Part shown: positions 26,436 through 34,535 of the stretch, piece after piece
How the letters are laid out: each line of letters opens with the position of its first letter
How positions within the stretch are numbered: the first letter of the stretch is position 1
NCBI RefSeq assembly: GCF_019924045.1
Contig: NZ_JAHXBN010000005.1
Span: 62,001-126,000 of the forward strand
Source: Dyadobacter fermentans
GTDB taxonomy: Bacteria; Bacteroidota; Bacteroidia; Cytophagales; Spirosomataceae
Length of the DNA: 64,000 nt
Direction of reading: 5' to 3'
Notes under the pieces: generated by a model
Seen by the model: only the letters and a program-made list of their open reading frames with translations
What the model was told of the DNA's origin: nothing
The model's database searches: none
Program-made: the position numbers and the translations under genes

Positions 26436-26813
26436 ATGGAAAATTCAGTACGGGAAGCCAGGAGATACCTTGACAATGCAAAAGAATTACTCAGAGATAA
26501 GGCTAAGAAGGAGGGGAAATATTACCAGGATAAGAAGTATATTAAACTAGCCGGGCATGCGGCATATTCCGGTGTGCTGGTTGCATTAGATGTTCTTATC
26601 GGAGGAAAGAAGGGCAGGAAGAGTGCCGAATGGTATCAGGAGAATCTTCGTAAAATAGATCGAAAGGCCTTGGATGCATTTAATAGTATCTATAACATTC
26701 TGCACCTGTCGATGGCCTACGATGGTGAACGAAATGTAGTTGTCTCAAAAGAAGGATTGGAGGAAGCCGAAGAACTCATCAACTGGGTTGAAGCCCGCAC
26801 GGCAGCGGCTTAA
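26436..26813 (+). CDS. DUF5618 protein, copy 2
   Basis: The 125-residue paralogue shares with copy 1 the segments NAKELLRDKA, GHAAY-GVLVALD, WYQE-LRK-DRK and INWVEARTAAA. The ATG at 26436 aligns with the start of copy 1; an ORF open upstream to 26241 overlaps copy 1 and is rejected. The two appear to be a tandem duplication. It ends 15 bp before sufE. Confidence 0.75.
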   Translation: MENSVREARRYLDNAKELLRDKAKKEGKYYQDKKYIKLAGHAAYSGVLVALDVLIGGKKGRKSAEWYQENLRKIDRKALDAFNSIYNILHLSMAYDGERNVVVSKEGLEEAEELINWVEARTAAA

Positions 26814-26828
26814 AAATAGAATTACACA

Positions 26829-27257
26829 ATGACCATAAACGAAACACAGGACGAACTAATTTCGGATTTTGAATTGTTTGATGACTGGGAGAGTAAATAC
26901 GAGTTCATTATCGACCTCGGAAAGCAGTTCCCGCCATTGGAAGAACAGTACAAAACCGAGGATAACATTATTAAAGGATGCCAGTCAAGGGTGTGGCTGA
27001 ATGCGTACATGGATGGCGGGCTTTTGAAATTTGAGGCGGATAGCGATGCCATTATCGTTCGCGGGCTGGTGAGCATGCTGGTGAAGGTGCTTTCGGGGCA
27101 TACACCCGAGGAAATCGCCAAAGCCGATGTGTATTTTATGGAAAAAGTAGGGCTGCACCAGCATTTGGCACAAACCCGGTCGAATGGACTGGCAGCGATG
27201 CTGAAACAAATGAAAGCGTACGGCTTTGCTTTCCAGGCCAAATCAATCAATGCATAA
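26829..27257 (+). CDS. sufE: Sulfur acceptor SufE
   Basis: The 142-residue protein has the SufE motif GCQSRVWL with active-site C51, which receives persulfide from SufS. The N-terminal helix (DFELFDDWESKYEFIIDLGKQFPPL) and length are usual. It continues the suf operon. Confidence 0.96.
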   Translation: MTINETQDELISDFELFDDWESKYEFIIDLGKQFPPLEEQYKTEDNIIKGCQSRVWLNAYMDGGLLKFEADSDAIIVRGLVSMLVKVLSGHTPEEIAKADVYFMEKVGLHQHLAQTRSNGLAAMLKQMKAYGFAFQAKSINA

Positions 27258-27277
27258 CAATTAATATAGACCTTGCG

Positions 27278-27589
27278 ATGTCAGAGGAAGATTTGAAAGA
27301 AGAAGTGATCCGCGCTATTAAAACCGTTTACGACCCTGAAATACCGGTCGATGTTTACGAGCTCGGATTGATATATGATCTGAAAGTGTTTCCGATCAAT
27401 AATGTATTTGTGTCGATGACGCTGACCTCGCCCTCGTGCCCTTCGGCAGGAACGCTGCCTGGCGAAGTGGAGCAGAAAATTCGTGAAGTGGAAGGCGTGA
27501 ACGATGTAAGCGTGGAGCTGACGTTCGATCCGCCGTATTCGACCGAAATGATGTCCGAAGAGGCAAAACTTGAACTGGGGTTCATGTAA
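27278..27589 (+). CDS. MIP18-family (DUF59) SUF-associated protein
   Basis: The 103-residue protein has the MIP18 core: YDPEIPVDVYELGLIYDLKV, TLTSPSCPSAGTLPGEVE with a conserved Cys, and ELTFDPPYS. Proteins of this family linked to suf operons (SufT-like) aid Fe-S cluster maturation or delivery. It lies 20 bp after sufE and closes the suf operon; heptad repeats follow. Confidence 0.93.
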   Translation: MSEEDLKEEVIRAIKTVYDPEIPVDVYELGLIYDLKVFPINNVFVSMTLTSPSCPSAGTLPGEVEQKIREVEGVNDVSVELTFDPPYSTEMMSEEAKLELGFM

Positions 27590-27590
27590 G

Positions 27591-27676
27591 GACGTCTGCT
27601 CTCGGCCGTCGGCTTTTTTTAAGAAACTTCGGTTATCGCTTTTTTAAGCCGATAGCTGACTGCCGATAGCCGAAGT
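27591..27676. repeat. Inverted and direct 7-bp repeats forming a hairpin
   Basis: Forward heptads (NNNGANN: GCCGATA, GCTGACT, GCCGATA, GCCGAAG) fill 27648-27675. Reverse-complement heptads of the same type fill 27591-27613. The arms ACTTCGGTTATCG (27626-27638) and CGATAGCCGAAGT (27664-27676) pair with one mismatch. The element uses the same heptad code as 2172-2241 and sits between the MIP18 gene and the bacilliredoxin gene. Confidence 0.75.
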
Positions 27677-27713
27677 ACAAAATAGTAACAACAACTTTTA
27701 AACATTAATATAT

Positions 27714-28142
27714 ATGTATCCACCACAATTAGTGGCTCCCATGAAGGCCGAACTGACTAGCGCCGGTTTTCAGGATCTGACAACCGCTGAGGAAGTCGAT
27801 AACTTCATGCAAAATACCAAAGGAACTGCTTTGGTAGTGATCAATTCGGTATGTGGCTGTGCGGCGGGTGCTGCACGTCCGGGTGTGCGCGCGGCGCTGG
27901 CTGGCAGCGAAGTGAAGCCTGACCACCTGGCAACGGTATTTGCAGGAGCTGACCTTGAAGCTACCGCTAAAATGCGTGAGTACACTTTGCCTTATCCGCC
28001 ATCTTCGCCGGCCGTAGCGCTGTTCAAAGACGGTGAGCTGATCCATTTTGTGGAGCGTCACCACATCGAAGGCCGCTCAGCGCAGATGATCGCCGAACAC
28101 CTGAAAATGGCTTTCGAAGAATTCTGCACAGAAGAGGCATAA
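27714..28142 (+). CDS. BrxA/BrxB-type bacilliredoxin
   Basis: The 142-residue YphP/YqiW-family protein has the CGC motif (NSVCGCAAGAARPGVR) expected of bacilliredoxins. These reduce protein mixed disulfides with low-molecular-weight thiols in Firmicutes; in Bacteroidota the thiol partner is less clear. It follows the suf operon, which fits a redox role, but a hairpin separates it. Confidence 0.9.
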   Translation: MYPPQLVAPMKAELTSAGFQDLTTAEEVDNFMQNTKGTALVVINSVCGCAAGAARPGVRAALAGSEVKPDHLATVFAGADLEATAKMREYTLPYPPSSPAVALFKDGELIHFVERHHIEGRSAQMIAEHLKMAFEEFCTEEA

Positions 28143-28160
28143 TCCGATTTTTTTAACGAC

Positions 28161-28205
28161 TTGACGGCTACTTTCGATTACATTTGAAAGTAGCCGTCTG
28201 TTTTA
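28161..28205 (+). terminator. Terminator hairpin whose loop holds a promoter box
   Basis: Perfect 13-bp arms GACGGCTACTTTC (28163-28175) and GAAAGTAGCCGTC (28186-28198) end the bacilliredoxin gene. The 10-base loop and first arm base contain TACATTTG (28179-28186), an exact TAnnTTTG box, with TTG at 28161-28163, 15 bases upstream. The VWA gene ATG follows at 28219. Confidence 0.75.
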
Positions 28206-28218
28206 AATACCTGCCGAT

Positions 28219-29328
28219 ATGCGAGGACATCGTTTCACGAAATACATTCCGCCCGAGCAAGGGCCCAACAGTAAGTTCGACCAGCTATTTGATATATTTC
28301 AACAGCTGCTGCTGATGACTTCCGGTGATGTTTCCGAGGCCATGTCGTGGCTGAGCCAGCTCGACCGCCAGTATAATCTCACCAACGACTCCTACGGCAT
28401 CGGCGACTTTTTCGAAGACCTGAAAAAGAAAGGCTACGTCACCGAGGAGAAGCAGGAAGGGGAGAGTCGGCTCATTATGACGCCCAAAGCCGAGAAAAGC
28501 ATTCGCAAGAGTGCGCTGGACGAGATTTTCGGTAAGCTGAAAAGATCTAAGTCCGGTGGTAACCATCACACGCCACATTTGGGCGCGGGTGATGAGCTCA
28601 CGAGCGATATCCGCGATTTCCAGTTCGGTGATACGCTCGATCAGATTTCGATGACCGAATCCATCAAGAATGCGCAGGTCAATCACGGGATCGGGGATTT
28701 TATGCTGATGGAAAACGACCTGGAAGTAGTGGAGCGCGAGCAGAAAACCACTACTGCTACCGTGGTGATGATCGATATCAGCCATTCGATGATATTGTAC
28801 GGCGAAGACCGCATTACCCCCGCTAAAAAGGTGGCGTTGGCATTGGCAGAGCTGATCCGGACGAAATACCCCAAAGATTCGCTCGATATTATCGTTTTTG
28901 GAAATGATGCCTGGCAAATACAGCTGAAAGACCTGCCGTATTTGGAAGTAGGGCCTTACCATACCAACACGGTGGCTGGTTTGGAGCTCGCCATGGATAT
29001 TCTGCGCCGCAAAAAGACGCGTAACAAGCAGATATTCATGATCACCGACGGCAAACCGACATGCCTCAAAGAAGGTATCCGCTATTACAAAAACAGCTTC
29101 GGCCTCGACCGTAAGATCATCAACAAAACACTCACATTAGCCGCGCAATGCCGACGGCTCGACATTCCGGTAACGACTTTCATGATCGCGACGGACCCTT
29201 ATCTGAAACAATTCGTGCAGAATTTCACGCAGGTCAACAACGGCCGGGCTTATTACAGCAACTTGCAGGGGCTAGGGGGCTTTGTACTCGAAGATTTTCA
29301 ACGGAACAGGCGTAAGAACGTAAAATAA
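28219..29328 (+). CDS. VWA-domain protein
   Basis: The 369-residue protein has an N-terminal helical part (RGHRFTKYIPPEQGP...) and a C-terminal von Willebrand A domain with MIDAS sequence MIDISHSMILYGEDRI near residue 191 and MITDGKPTCL near residue 275. There is no signal peptide or membrane helix. VWA proteins of this kind usually work with a MoxR/Mg-chelatase-like AAA ATPase; the best candidate in the window is at 55665-57203, far away. Function not established. Confidence 0.85.
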   Translation: MRGHRFTKYIPPEQGPNSKFDQLFDIFQQLLLMTSGDVSEAMSWLSQLDRQYNLTNDSYGIGDFFEDLKKKGYVTEEKQEGESRLIMTPKAEKSIRKSALDEIFGKLKRSKSGGNHHTPHLGAGDELTSDIRDFQFGDTLDQISMTESIKNAQVNHGIGDFMLMENDLEVVEREQKTTTATVVMIDISHSMILYGEDRITPAKKVALALAELIRTKYPKDSLDIIVFGNDAWQIQLKDLPYLEVGPYHTNTVAGLELAMDILRRKKTRNKQIFMITDGKPTCLKEGIRYYKNSFGLDRKIINKTLTLAAQCRRLDIPVTTFMIATDPYLKQFVQNFTQVNNGRAYYSNLQGLGGFVLEDFQRNRRKNVK

Positions 29329-29363
29329 CTGACGGGTTGAAGTCAAGTGTAGTTATGAAGAAA

Positions 29364-29520
29364 ATGCCGTCAGGCATGTAATATTGGTAGGAAACGCAGT
29401 TGGTCTTTTGTGTTAAAATGCCGTCAGGCATGCAACAACAATGCACTGTTGTCGCATGCCTGACGGCATTTGTCAAGCCTGGGCAAATTTTTTGCTACCA
29501 ATATTACATCGCTACGCGAT
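29364..29520. repeat. REP/BIME-like palindrome cluster
   Basis: ATGCCGTCAGGCAT occurs at 29364-29377 and 29418-29431 and, inverted, at 29456-29469. The last two form a stem of 18 perfect bp (29416-29433 with 29454-29471), extended after one mismatch by 6 more, around a 6-base loop. An outer pair TGTAATATTGGTAG (29377-29390) and CTACCAATATTACA (29495-29508) is also perfectly inverted. A last palindrome ATCGCTACGCGAT ends at 29520. The cluster fills the gap between convergent genes. It is too irregular for CRISPR. Confidence 0.85.
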
Positions 29521-29607
29521 TTTGGTTGCTTTTTTTTTGACATCCCGCCGTTCATTTGCATCCTACAATGCCTGACACACCTGACCATACTTGACCACCG
29601 ACGTCCA

Positions 29608-32088
29608 CTACTTGCTGCCACCGACGGAAATCATATTCGCAAACAAACGATACGCGCCTGTTACGCCCGCAGGAAGCTCGCGGAAGAAGGAGAGGCCGGT
29701 GTAGATGTAGTGCCCCTTGCCATACTTCGCGTAAAGCGTGCTGCCTTCGCGGGCCGGCTCGTCCTTATCGTGAGCTGAAAATAACGCCGTGTAGTTCTTT
29801 TTATCCCAATCCTGTGCGAAATACAGGCCGCGCTCCTGGATCCAGCCATCGAAATCTTTTTGAGTGATTTTGTTAGGCTGATTCAAAACAGGGTTTTCCG
29901 GTTGCAGGAATTGCATTTCAGCATCTTCCTCGGTCACCCGTTCGCGTCCCAACTCGATATTGAACGGGCCGATTTGTTTTACCTTCTGTCCGCCTGGAAT
30001 GGTGTATTGCACCACCATCGTTCCGCCATTTTTGACATAATCCATCAGTTTTGCCTGGTAATTGTTCAGGTACGCCTCCGTGTTGTACGCACGCACGCCT
30101 ACGACGATCGCGTCATACACGTTCAGATCTTTCGCGAGCCCTGCTTCATTAAGCATCGTCACCTGGCAATCCATTTGACGTAATGCAGTAGGGACTTCGT
30201 CGCCCGCGCCGGCAATGTAGCCTATGTTTTTGGCAGCGATCTTCACGTCGATTTTTGCCAGTTTGGCGGCTGATTCCGGGAACAGCGTCTGGCTGGGGAT
30301 GTGCTGGTAGGCAATCGTTTTAATCGATTTATCATAATTCTTGCCGTCGACAATCGCTACCGCTTTGATCACAGCCTCCTGATTACCTGCGGGCGGTGTA
30401 ACGACGAACGAGAAATACTGCTGCTGGTATTTGTTGGTCAGATTGAATTCCGCTGATTCAGGAACGGCTTTCCAGCCTGTCGGGATTTCGGGCTTCAATG
30501 TGCCTTTCACGTTGCTGCGCTGCGCTTCCACGACGATGTTCACCGTTTTAGCTTCCATGGAAGGGAATATGAAAACAGGTTCGGTAATGGTGGTAGTCAC
30601 GAGCGGCCGGATTTCAAATGGCCGGTAAATCTCGCCTTCCGCAGGATCGACCGACTTGTAGACCCATGGTCTTTCAAATTCGAACTGCTGTCCGCCGATT
30701 TCGAACTTGTAGCTGGTCTTGGTCTCCGGGCGGTTTTCGGGGTAACCGATATCCTGCTGGCTGTCAATCTGGAAAATGCCGCGCTCGATCGGTTTTTCGA
30801 GCCAGTAGGGTTGGCTGATCTTCAAATTGGCCGGGAGTAATGTCTTTTTAGGAAACGCATTCATTTCGTTTGCATTCAATGCAAGGTTTAAAACGCTGTC
30901 GGCCGACTTGCCCGTCCAGCGCAGTGAAACCAGTTTCACAGGGTAATCCGACCGTTTTACGATACCGATGTTAATGCGTGCCTCATCGCCCGCAACACCG
31001 GAAAAGTCGTTCGGATTTGTCTCAAACCAAAGCCCCACACATTGCTGAATCAGGTCTTTGACTTCTTCTTTTTTGGTTTTAATATAGATATTGTCCGCGT
31101 CCAGTTTATCCAGCTCTGCATTGATTTTCAAGAGCTCCGGCACAGAGGCAGAAGGTTTGTTTACCGAATAATTCTTAATTGCCGCCGCAATGAGCACATG
31201 CACTTTTTCGCTTCCTTTCACACGTTTCCAGCTCACATCGATGCCGTCAAAAAGGCCTTTCTGAGCTGGTGTGCCAACTTTATGAAGAAAATAATCGATA
31301 CGATCGCCCCGTTGCGGAGCGCTTCCGAAGCCCTGGCTACGGTGCTGGCTGCGGCTCAATGCAGCTATTTCCGTATAGGATTTGCCTAGAACCGGGTTAT
31401 AACCCCCGATTTCGATCGAAATGAACGGATTTTTCTCTTCGCTCGGTGCTTTGTTGGTAAAGCCAGGTGTGAATGTATTCCAAACCAGGCGTTTGGTTTG
31501 CCAGGTTTTGACAAATTTCAGCTGATCGGGATAAGCTTTCGGATCGGCGGCGAGGTTGAAACCTTCTTCGGCCAGATATGCCGAGGTCTGGTGGTGACCA
31601 TGGCCCGCGCGCGGGTCGGGCGGGAAACGGGTAATGATCACGTCGGGCTGAAACTTGCGGATCATCCACACCACATCGCCGAGCACCTTGTCGCGGTCCC
31701 AGAAGTTGAGCGTTTCATCGCGGGTTTTGGAAAACCCAAAGTCATACGCCCTGGAGAAGAACTGCTGGGCCCCATCAACACGCCGGGCCGCCAGCAATTC
31801 CTGCGTGCGGATCACCCCGATATTGTAACCCTGTTCGGAGCCGATCAGGTTCTGGCCGCCGTCGCCGCGGGTAAGTGAGAGATAGCCGGTACGCACGAGC
31901 TGGTCCTTGGATAAATAGGAGAGCATGAGCGTATTCTCATCGTCGGGATGAGCTGCAATGTAGAGCACAGAGCCCAGTACATCGAGTTTTTTAATGTTTT
32001 GAAAGATTTCGCTGGACGAGAGGGCGGGTGTCTGTGCGAAAAGCCGGGTGGCCAACAGTACAAGTACGAGCGTAAAGAAACGATGCAT
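29608..32088 (-). CDS. Secreted PIG-L family deacetylase
   Basis: The 826-residue protein has a signal peptide ending RLFAQ. A PIG-L/LmbE domain follows (about residues 35-260), with zinc motif AAHPDDEN and RAGHGHHQTSA. A long C-terminal part (about 500 residues) includes NPNDFSGVAGDE-type beta domains and a GATase-like region (YDAIVVGVRAYNT...YVKNGGTMVVQYTIPGG). PIG-L enzymes remove acetyl from N-acetylglucosamine-type groups. The combination is common in Bacteroidota but its substrate is unknown. Confidence 0.85.
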   Translation of the reverse strand: MHRFFTLVLVLLATRLFAQTPALSSSEIFQNIKKLDVLGSVLYIAAHPDDENTLMLSYLSKDQLVRTGYLSLTRGDGGQNLIGSEQGYNIGVIRTQELLAARRVDGAQQFFSRAYDFGFSKTRDETLNFWDRDKVLGDVVWMIRKFQPDVIITRFPPDPRAGHGHHQTSAYLAEEGFNLAADPKAYPDQLKFVKTWQTKRLVWNTFTPGFTNKAPSEEKNPFISIEIGGYNPVLGKSYTEIAALSRSQHRSQGFGSAPQRGDRIDYFLHKVGTPAQKGLFDGIDVSWKRVKGSEKVHVLIAAAIKNYSVNKPSASVPELLKINAELDKLDADNIYIKTKKEEVKDLIQQCVGLWFETNPNDFSGVAGDEARINIGIVKRSDYPVKLVSLRWTGKSADSVLNLALNANEMNAFPKKTLLPANLKISQPYWLEKPIERGIFQIDSQQDIGYPENRPETKTSYKFEIGGQQFEFERPWVYKSVDPAEGEIYRPFEIRPLVTTTITEPVFIFPSMEAKTVNIVVEAQRSNVKGTLKPEIPTGWKAVPESAEFNLTNKYQQQYFSFVVTPPAGNQEAVIKAVAIVDGKNYDKSIKTIAYQHIPSQTLFPESAAKLAKIDVKIAAKNIGYIAGAGDEVPTALRQMDCQVTMLNEAGLAKDLNVYDAIVVGVRAYNTEAYLNNYQAKLMDYVKNGGTMVVQYTIPGGQKVKQIGPFNIELGRERVTEEDAEMQFLQPENPVLNQPNKITQKDFDGWIQERGLYFAQDWDKKNYTALFSAHDKDEPAREGSTLYAKYGKGHYIYTGLSFFRELPAGVTGAYRLFANMISVGGSK

Positions 32089-32118
32089 AACGGGTTAAGG
32101 TGGTTGATTTTGGGCTTG

Positions 32119-32745
32119 TTAAAGGGTCCAGGTCAGTACATAATCTTCAAATGTATCAAATTGGATCTGTATCGTTTCCGGCAGATCACCTTTTTGCAGA
32201 TTAACTTTAAATCGGCCGTTTTGGTTGCCGGAAAACGCGTGAATGGTAATATGTTTTTTCAGGTCGATGGATCCGTCGCCAGCATACTTGAATACCGCTT
32301 CCTTGGCCGACCACATCAGGTGCATTTGCACATTGTTGTCCAGATCGGTCCATTGAAGCTCCTGCTCGTTCAAAAAATAGAATGCGCCCTTGGAAATCGA
32401 CGGCTTCATTTGCTGGATATCAACACCCACCGACGTGTTCTCGCGCAGGTATACGCACACATACTCGCCCGAATGCGACATCGAAATTTCAGTTTGCGAC
32501 CCGGCAATATGCGGCTTACGTTCCGCATCATAGCCTATGAGCGCATTTATTCCCGCCATTTTCCTTAATAATACCCTGCAAGCCAGCCACTCCTGTCTTC
32601 GCTTTTCTTTCGAAATGCCTTCCAGTACCGCCATTTCGGATGCGGGCAAATCGAGCATACCGAGCAAATCCTCCGACGGTTCCGACATACGCCAAAGCCC
32701 CAGTTTCGATACCGGTGAAATGGTTTTTATAGAAACGATGCCCAT
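32119..32745 (-). CDS. 4'-phosphopantetheinyl transferase (Sfp type)
   Basis: The 208-residue protein has the PPTase motifs SVGVDIQQ and WSAKEAVFKYAGDG, with ISMSHSGEYVCV ahead. Such enzymes attach the phosphopantetheine arm from CoA to acyl carrier proteins. It is transcribed divergently from the pigment operon, which contains an ACP with the required Ser, so that ACP is a probable client. No separate AcpS is visible. Confidence 0.9.
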   Translation of the reverse strand: MGIVSIKTISPVSKLGLWRMSEPSEDLLGMLDLPASEMAVLEGISKEKRRQEWLACRVLLRKMAGINALIGYDAERKPHIAGSQTEISMSHSGEYVCVYLRENTSVGVDIQQMKPSISKGAFYFLNEQELQWTDLDNNVQMHLMWSAKEAVFKYAGDGSIDLKKHITIHAFSGNQNGRFKVNLQKGDLPETIQIQFDTFEDYVLTWTL

Positions 32746-32752
32746 TTATTGC

Positions 32753-32760
32753 TAATTTTG
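32753..32760 (+). promoter_or_regulatory. -7 box TAATTTTG of the pigment operon
   Basis: The exact TAnnTTTG box lies 43 bases before the ATG at 32804 and only 7 before an in-frame ATG at 32768. Starting at 32768 would leave almost no leader, so 32804 is preferred. No good -33 TTTG is visible. Confidence 0.55.
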
Positions 32761-32803
32761 ATATCAGATGCGGTGTCACAGTGATGCGCCCGTCTGCAAT
32801 TTT

Positions 32804-34489
32804 ATGTGGCCCAAAAACAAAGTCCTGCGTTCCGCACTCAAAGCATTTTCCATTTTCCTTCTGATCATCGGGATATTATTCGGATTGTTCATCTGGCGTA
32901 TCCGCGTGCCGAAGCCGGAGCTTGAAAGTACTAAAACTGTTGAAAGTTACAAACGTGAGAAAGTTAGCGAGAACCACTACCGCGTAGGAAACAACTGGCT
33001 GCGGAAGAACAAGCACGGCATTTGGGAAATGTACCTGGAAGGCGCGCCCTACGAACGCGGGCTTATTTACGGCATCCTGGCCGAAGAGCTGATGGAAAAA
33101 CAGGAGGTACATTTTGTGGGGCAAATCAAGGAAATGATCCCGAGCGCGATGTTCCTGCAAGTGCTGAAAGGTTTTGTAGGCTGGTTTAACCGGGATATTT
33201 ACAAATACATTCCCGAGGAAAACCAGCAGGAGATCTACGGCGTTTCGCAGTCCTTTTCCGACCAGTTCAACTACATAGGCCCCAAATATTACCGCATTCT
33301 CAATTACCACGCCGCGCATGACATCGGCCACGCGCTCACCGACCTGAATATGGTGGGTTGTACCTCGTTCGCCGTGAACCATTCGCTCACCAAGGACTCG
33401 ACATTGCTCATTGCAAGGAACTTTGATTTTTACATGGGCGATGCATTTGCCGAGGACAAGCTGATCGTGTTTATGAATCCCGATAAGGGCTACAAATTCG
33501 CCTCGTACGCGTGGGCGGGACTTACGGGGGTGGTTTCGGGTATTAATGAGAAAGGCATCACGGTTACTTTAAATGCTTCCAAATCGGATATTCCGTTCGC
33601 GGCCAAAGAACCTATTTCTATTTTGGCAAGGGAGATATTGCAATATGCCGGTACCATTGAGGAAGCGCGTAAAATCGCGGCTAGGAGCGAGACATTCGTT
33701 TCGGAGTCGCTGCTGATAGGGTCGGCTGCGGACGATAAGGCGGTAGTTATCGAAAAATCACCCCAGAAAATGGATGTGTACGATTCGGGTAAAGACGCGC
33801 TCGTTTGCGCGAACCATTACCAGAGCAATGCATTCATCAAGGATTTGGTGAATATCAATAATATTAAGGATACTGATTCGAAAGCGCGTTTCGACCGGAT
33901 GGCCCAACTCATGGGGCGATCCTATCCGATGGATGTGAGCCAGGCTGCGGGCATTCTGCGCGATCAGAAGGGAGTGGATGATAAATTCATCGGTTATGGC
34001 AATTCCAAGCTGCTCAACCAGCTTATCGCCCATCACGGCATTGTTTTCAAACCTGCCAGAAAAGAGTTCTGGATCTCGGCGCCGCCTTACCAACTGGGGG
34101 AATTCGTCGGGTATGACCTAGATTTGATTTTTGCGCAAAAAGGTCATTTTCAATCGTTTGATTCGCTCGATATTGACCGAGATCCGTTCCTGGAATCGGC
34201 TGACTATAAAAAGTTTGAGGCATTTAAATCAGTGAGACAGAAAATCACTAAATATGTGATGCTGGACGCGCCGCTTTCGCTGACGCCACGGGATGAGGAG
34301 GCATTCATTGCGAATAATGCACAGAGTTACCTCCCGTATTTTTTCCTTGGCGAGTATCATCAGAAGAAAGGTGATTTCAGTAAAGCGATTGGCTATTACG
34401 AGCAGGCTTTGAAACATGAAGTTTCTTCGTTGAACGAGGAGAAATCAATCCGGGAACGGATAGCCGAAAGTAAAAAGGGCAAACACTAA
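32804..34489 (+). CDS. C45-family autoproteolytic acyltransferase/hydrolase
   Basis: From 32804 the protein has 561 residues: an N-terminal membrane helix (about 8-30), an Ntn-hydrolase core of the acyl-CoA:6-APA acyltransferase (C45) type with probable nucleophile C186 in MVGCTSFAVN, the sequence KGITVTLNASKSDIPF, and a TPR-like end (KKGDFSKAIGYYEQALKHE). The family self-cleaves ahead of Cys and moves or hydrolyses acyl groups. As first gene of the operon it could join or release acyl chains of the pigment; this is inference. Confidence 0.8.
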   Translation: MWPKNKVLRSALKAFSIFLLIIGILFGLFIWRIRVPKPELESTKTVESYKREKVSENHYRVGNNWLRKNKHGIWEMYLEGAPYERGLIYGILAEELMEKQEVHFVGQIKEMIPSAMFLQVLKGFVGWFNRDIYKYIPEENQQEIYGVSQSFSDQFNYIGPKYYRILNYHAAHDIGHALTDLNMVGCTSFAVNHSLTKDSTLLIARNFDFYMGDAFAEDKLIVFMNPDKGYKFASYAWAGLTGVVSGINEKGITVTLNASKSDIPFAAKEPISILAREILQYAGTIEEARKIAARSETFVSESLLIGSAADDKAVVIEKSPQKMDVYDSGKDALVCANHYQSNAFIKDLVNINNIKDTDSKARFDRMAQLMGRSYPMDVSQAAGILRDQKGVDDKFIGYGNSKLLNQLIAHHGIVFKPARKEFWISAPPYQLGEFVGYDLDLIFAQKGHFQSFDSLDIDRDPFLESADYKKFEAFKSVRQKITKYVMLDAPLSLTPRDEEAFIANNAQSYLPYFFLGEYHQKKGDFSKAIGYYEQALKHEVSSLNEEKSIRERIAESKKGKH

Positions 34490-34535
34490 TGCCTGTCGCA
34501 TATATTGAGATTTTCCATACCAACCTTTGATTGCC

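Noticed and set aside
29364..29469. CRISPR-like spaced repeats
   Set aside because: Only three short copies, unequal spacing, one inverted, and self-palindromic; no cas genes nearby.
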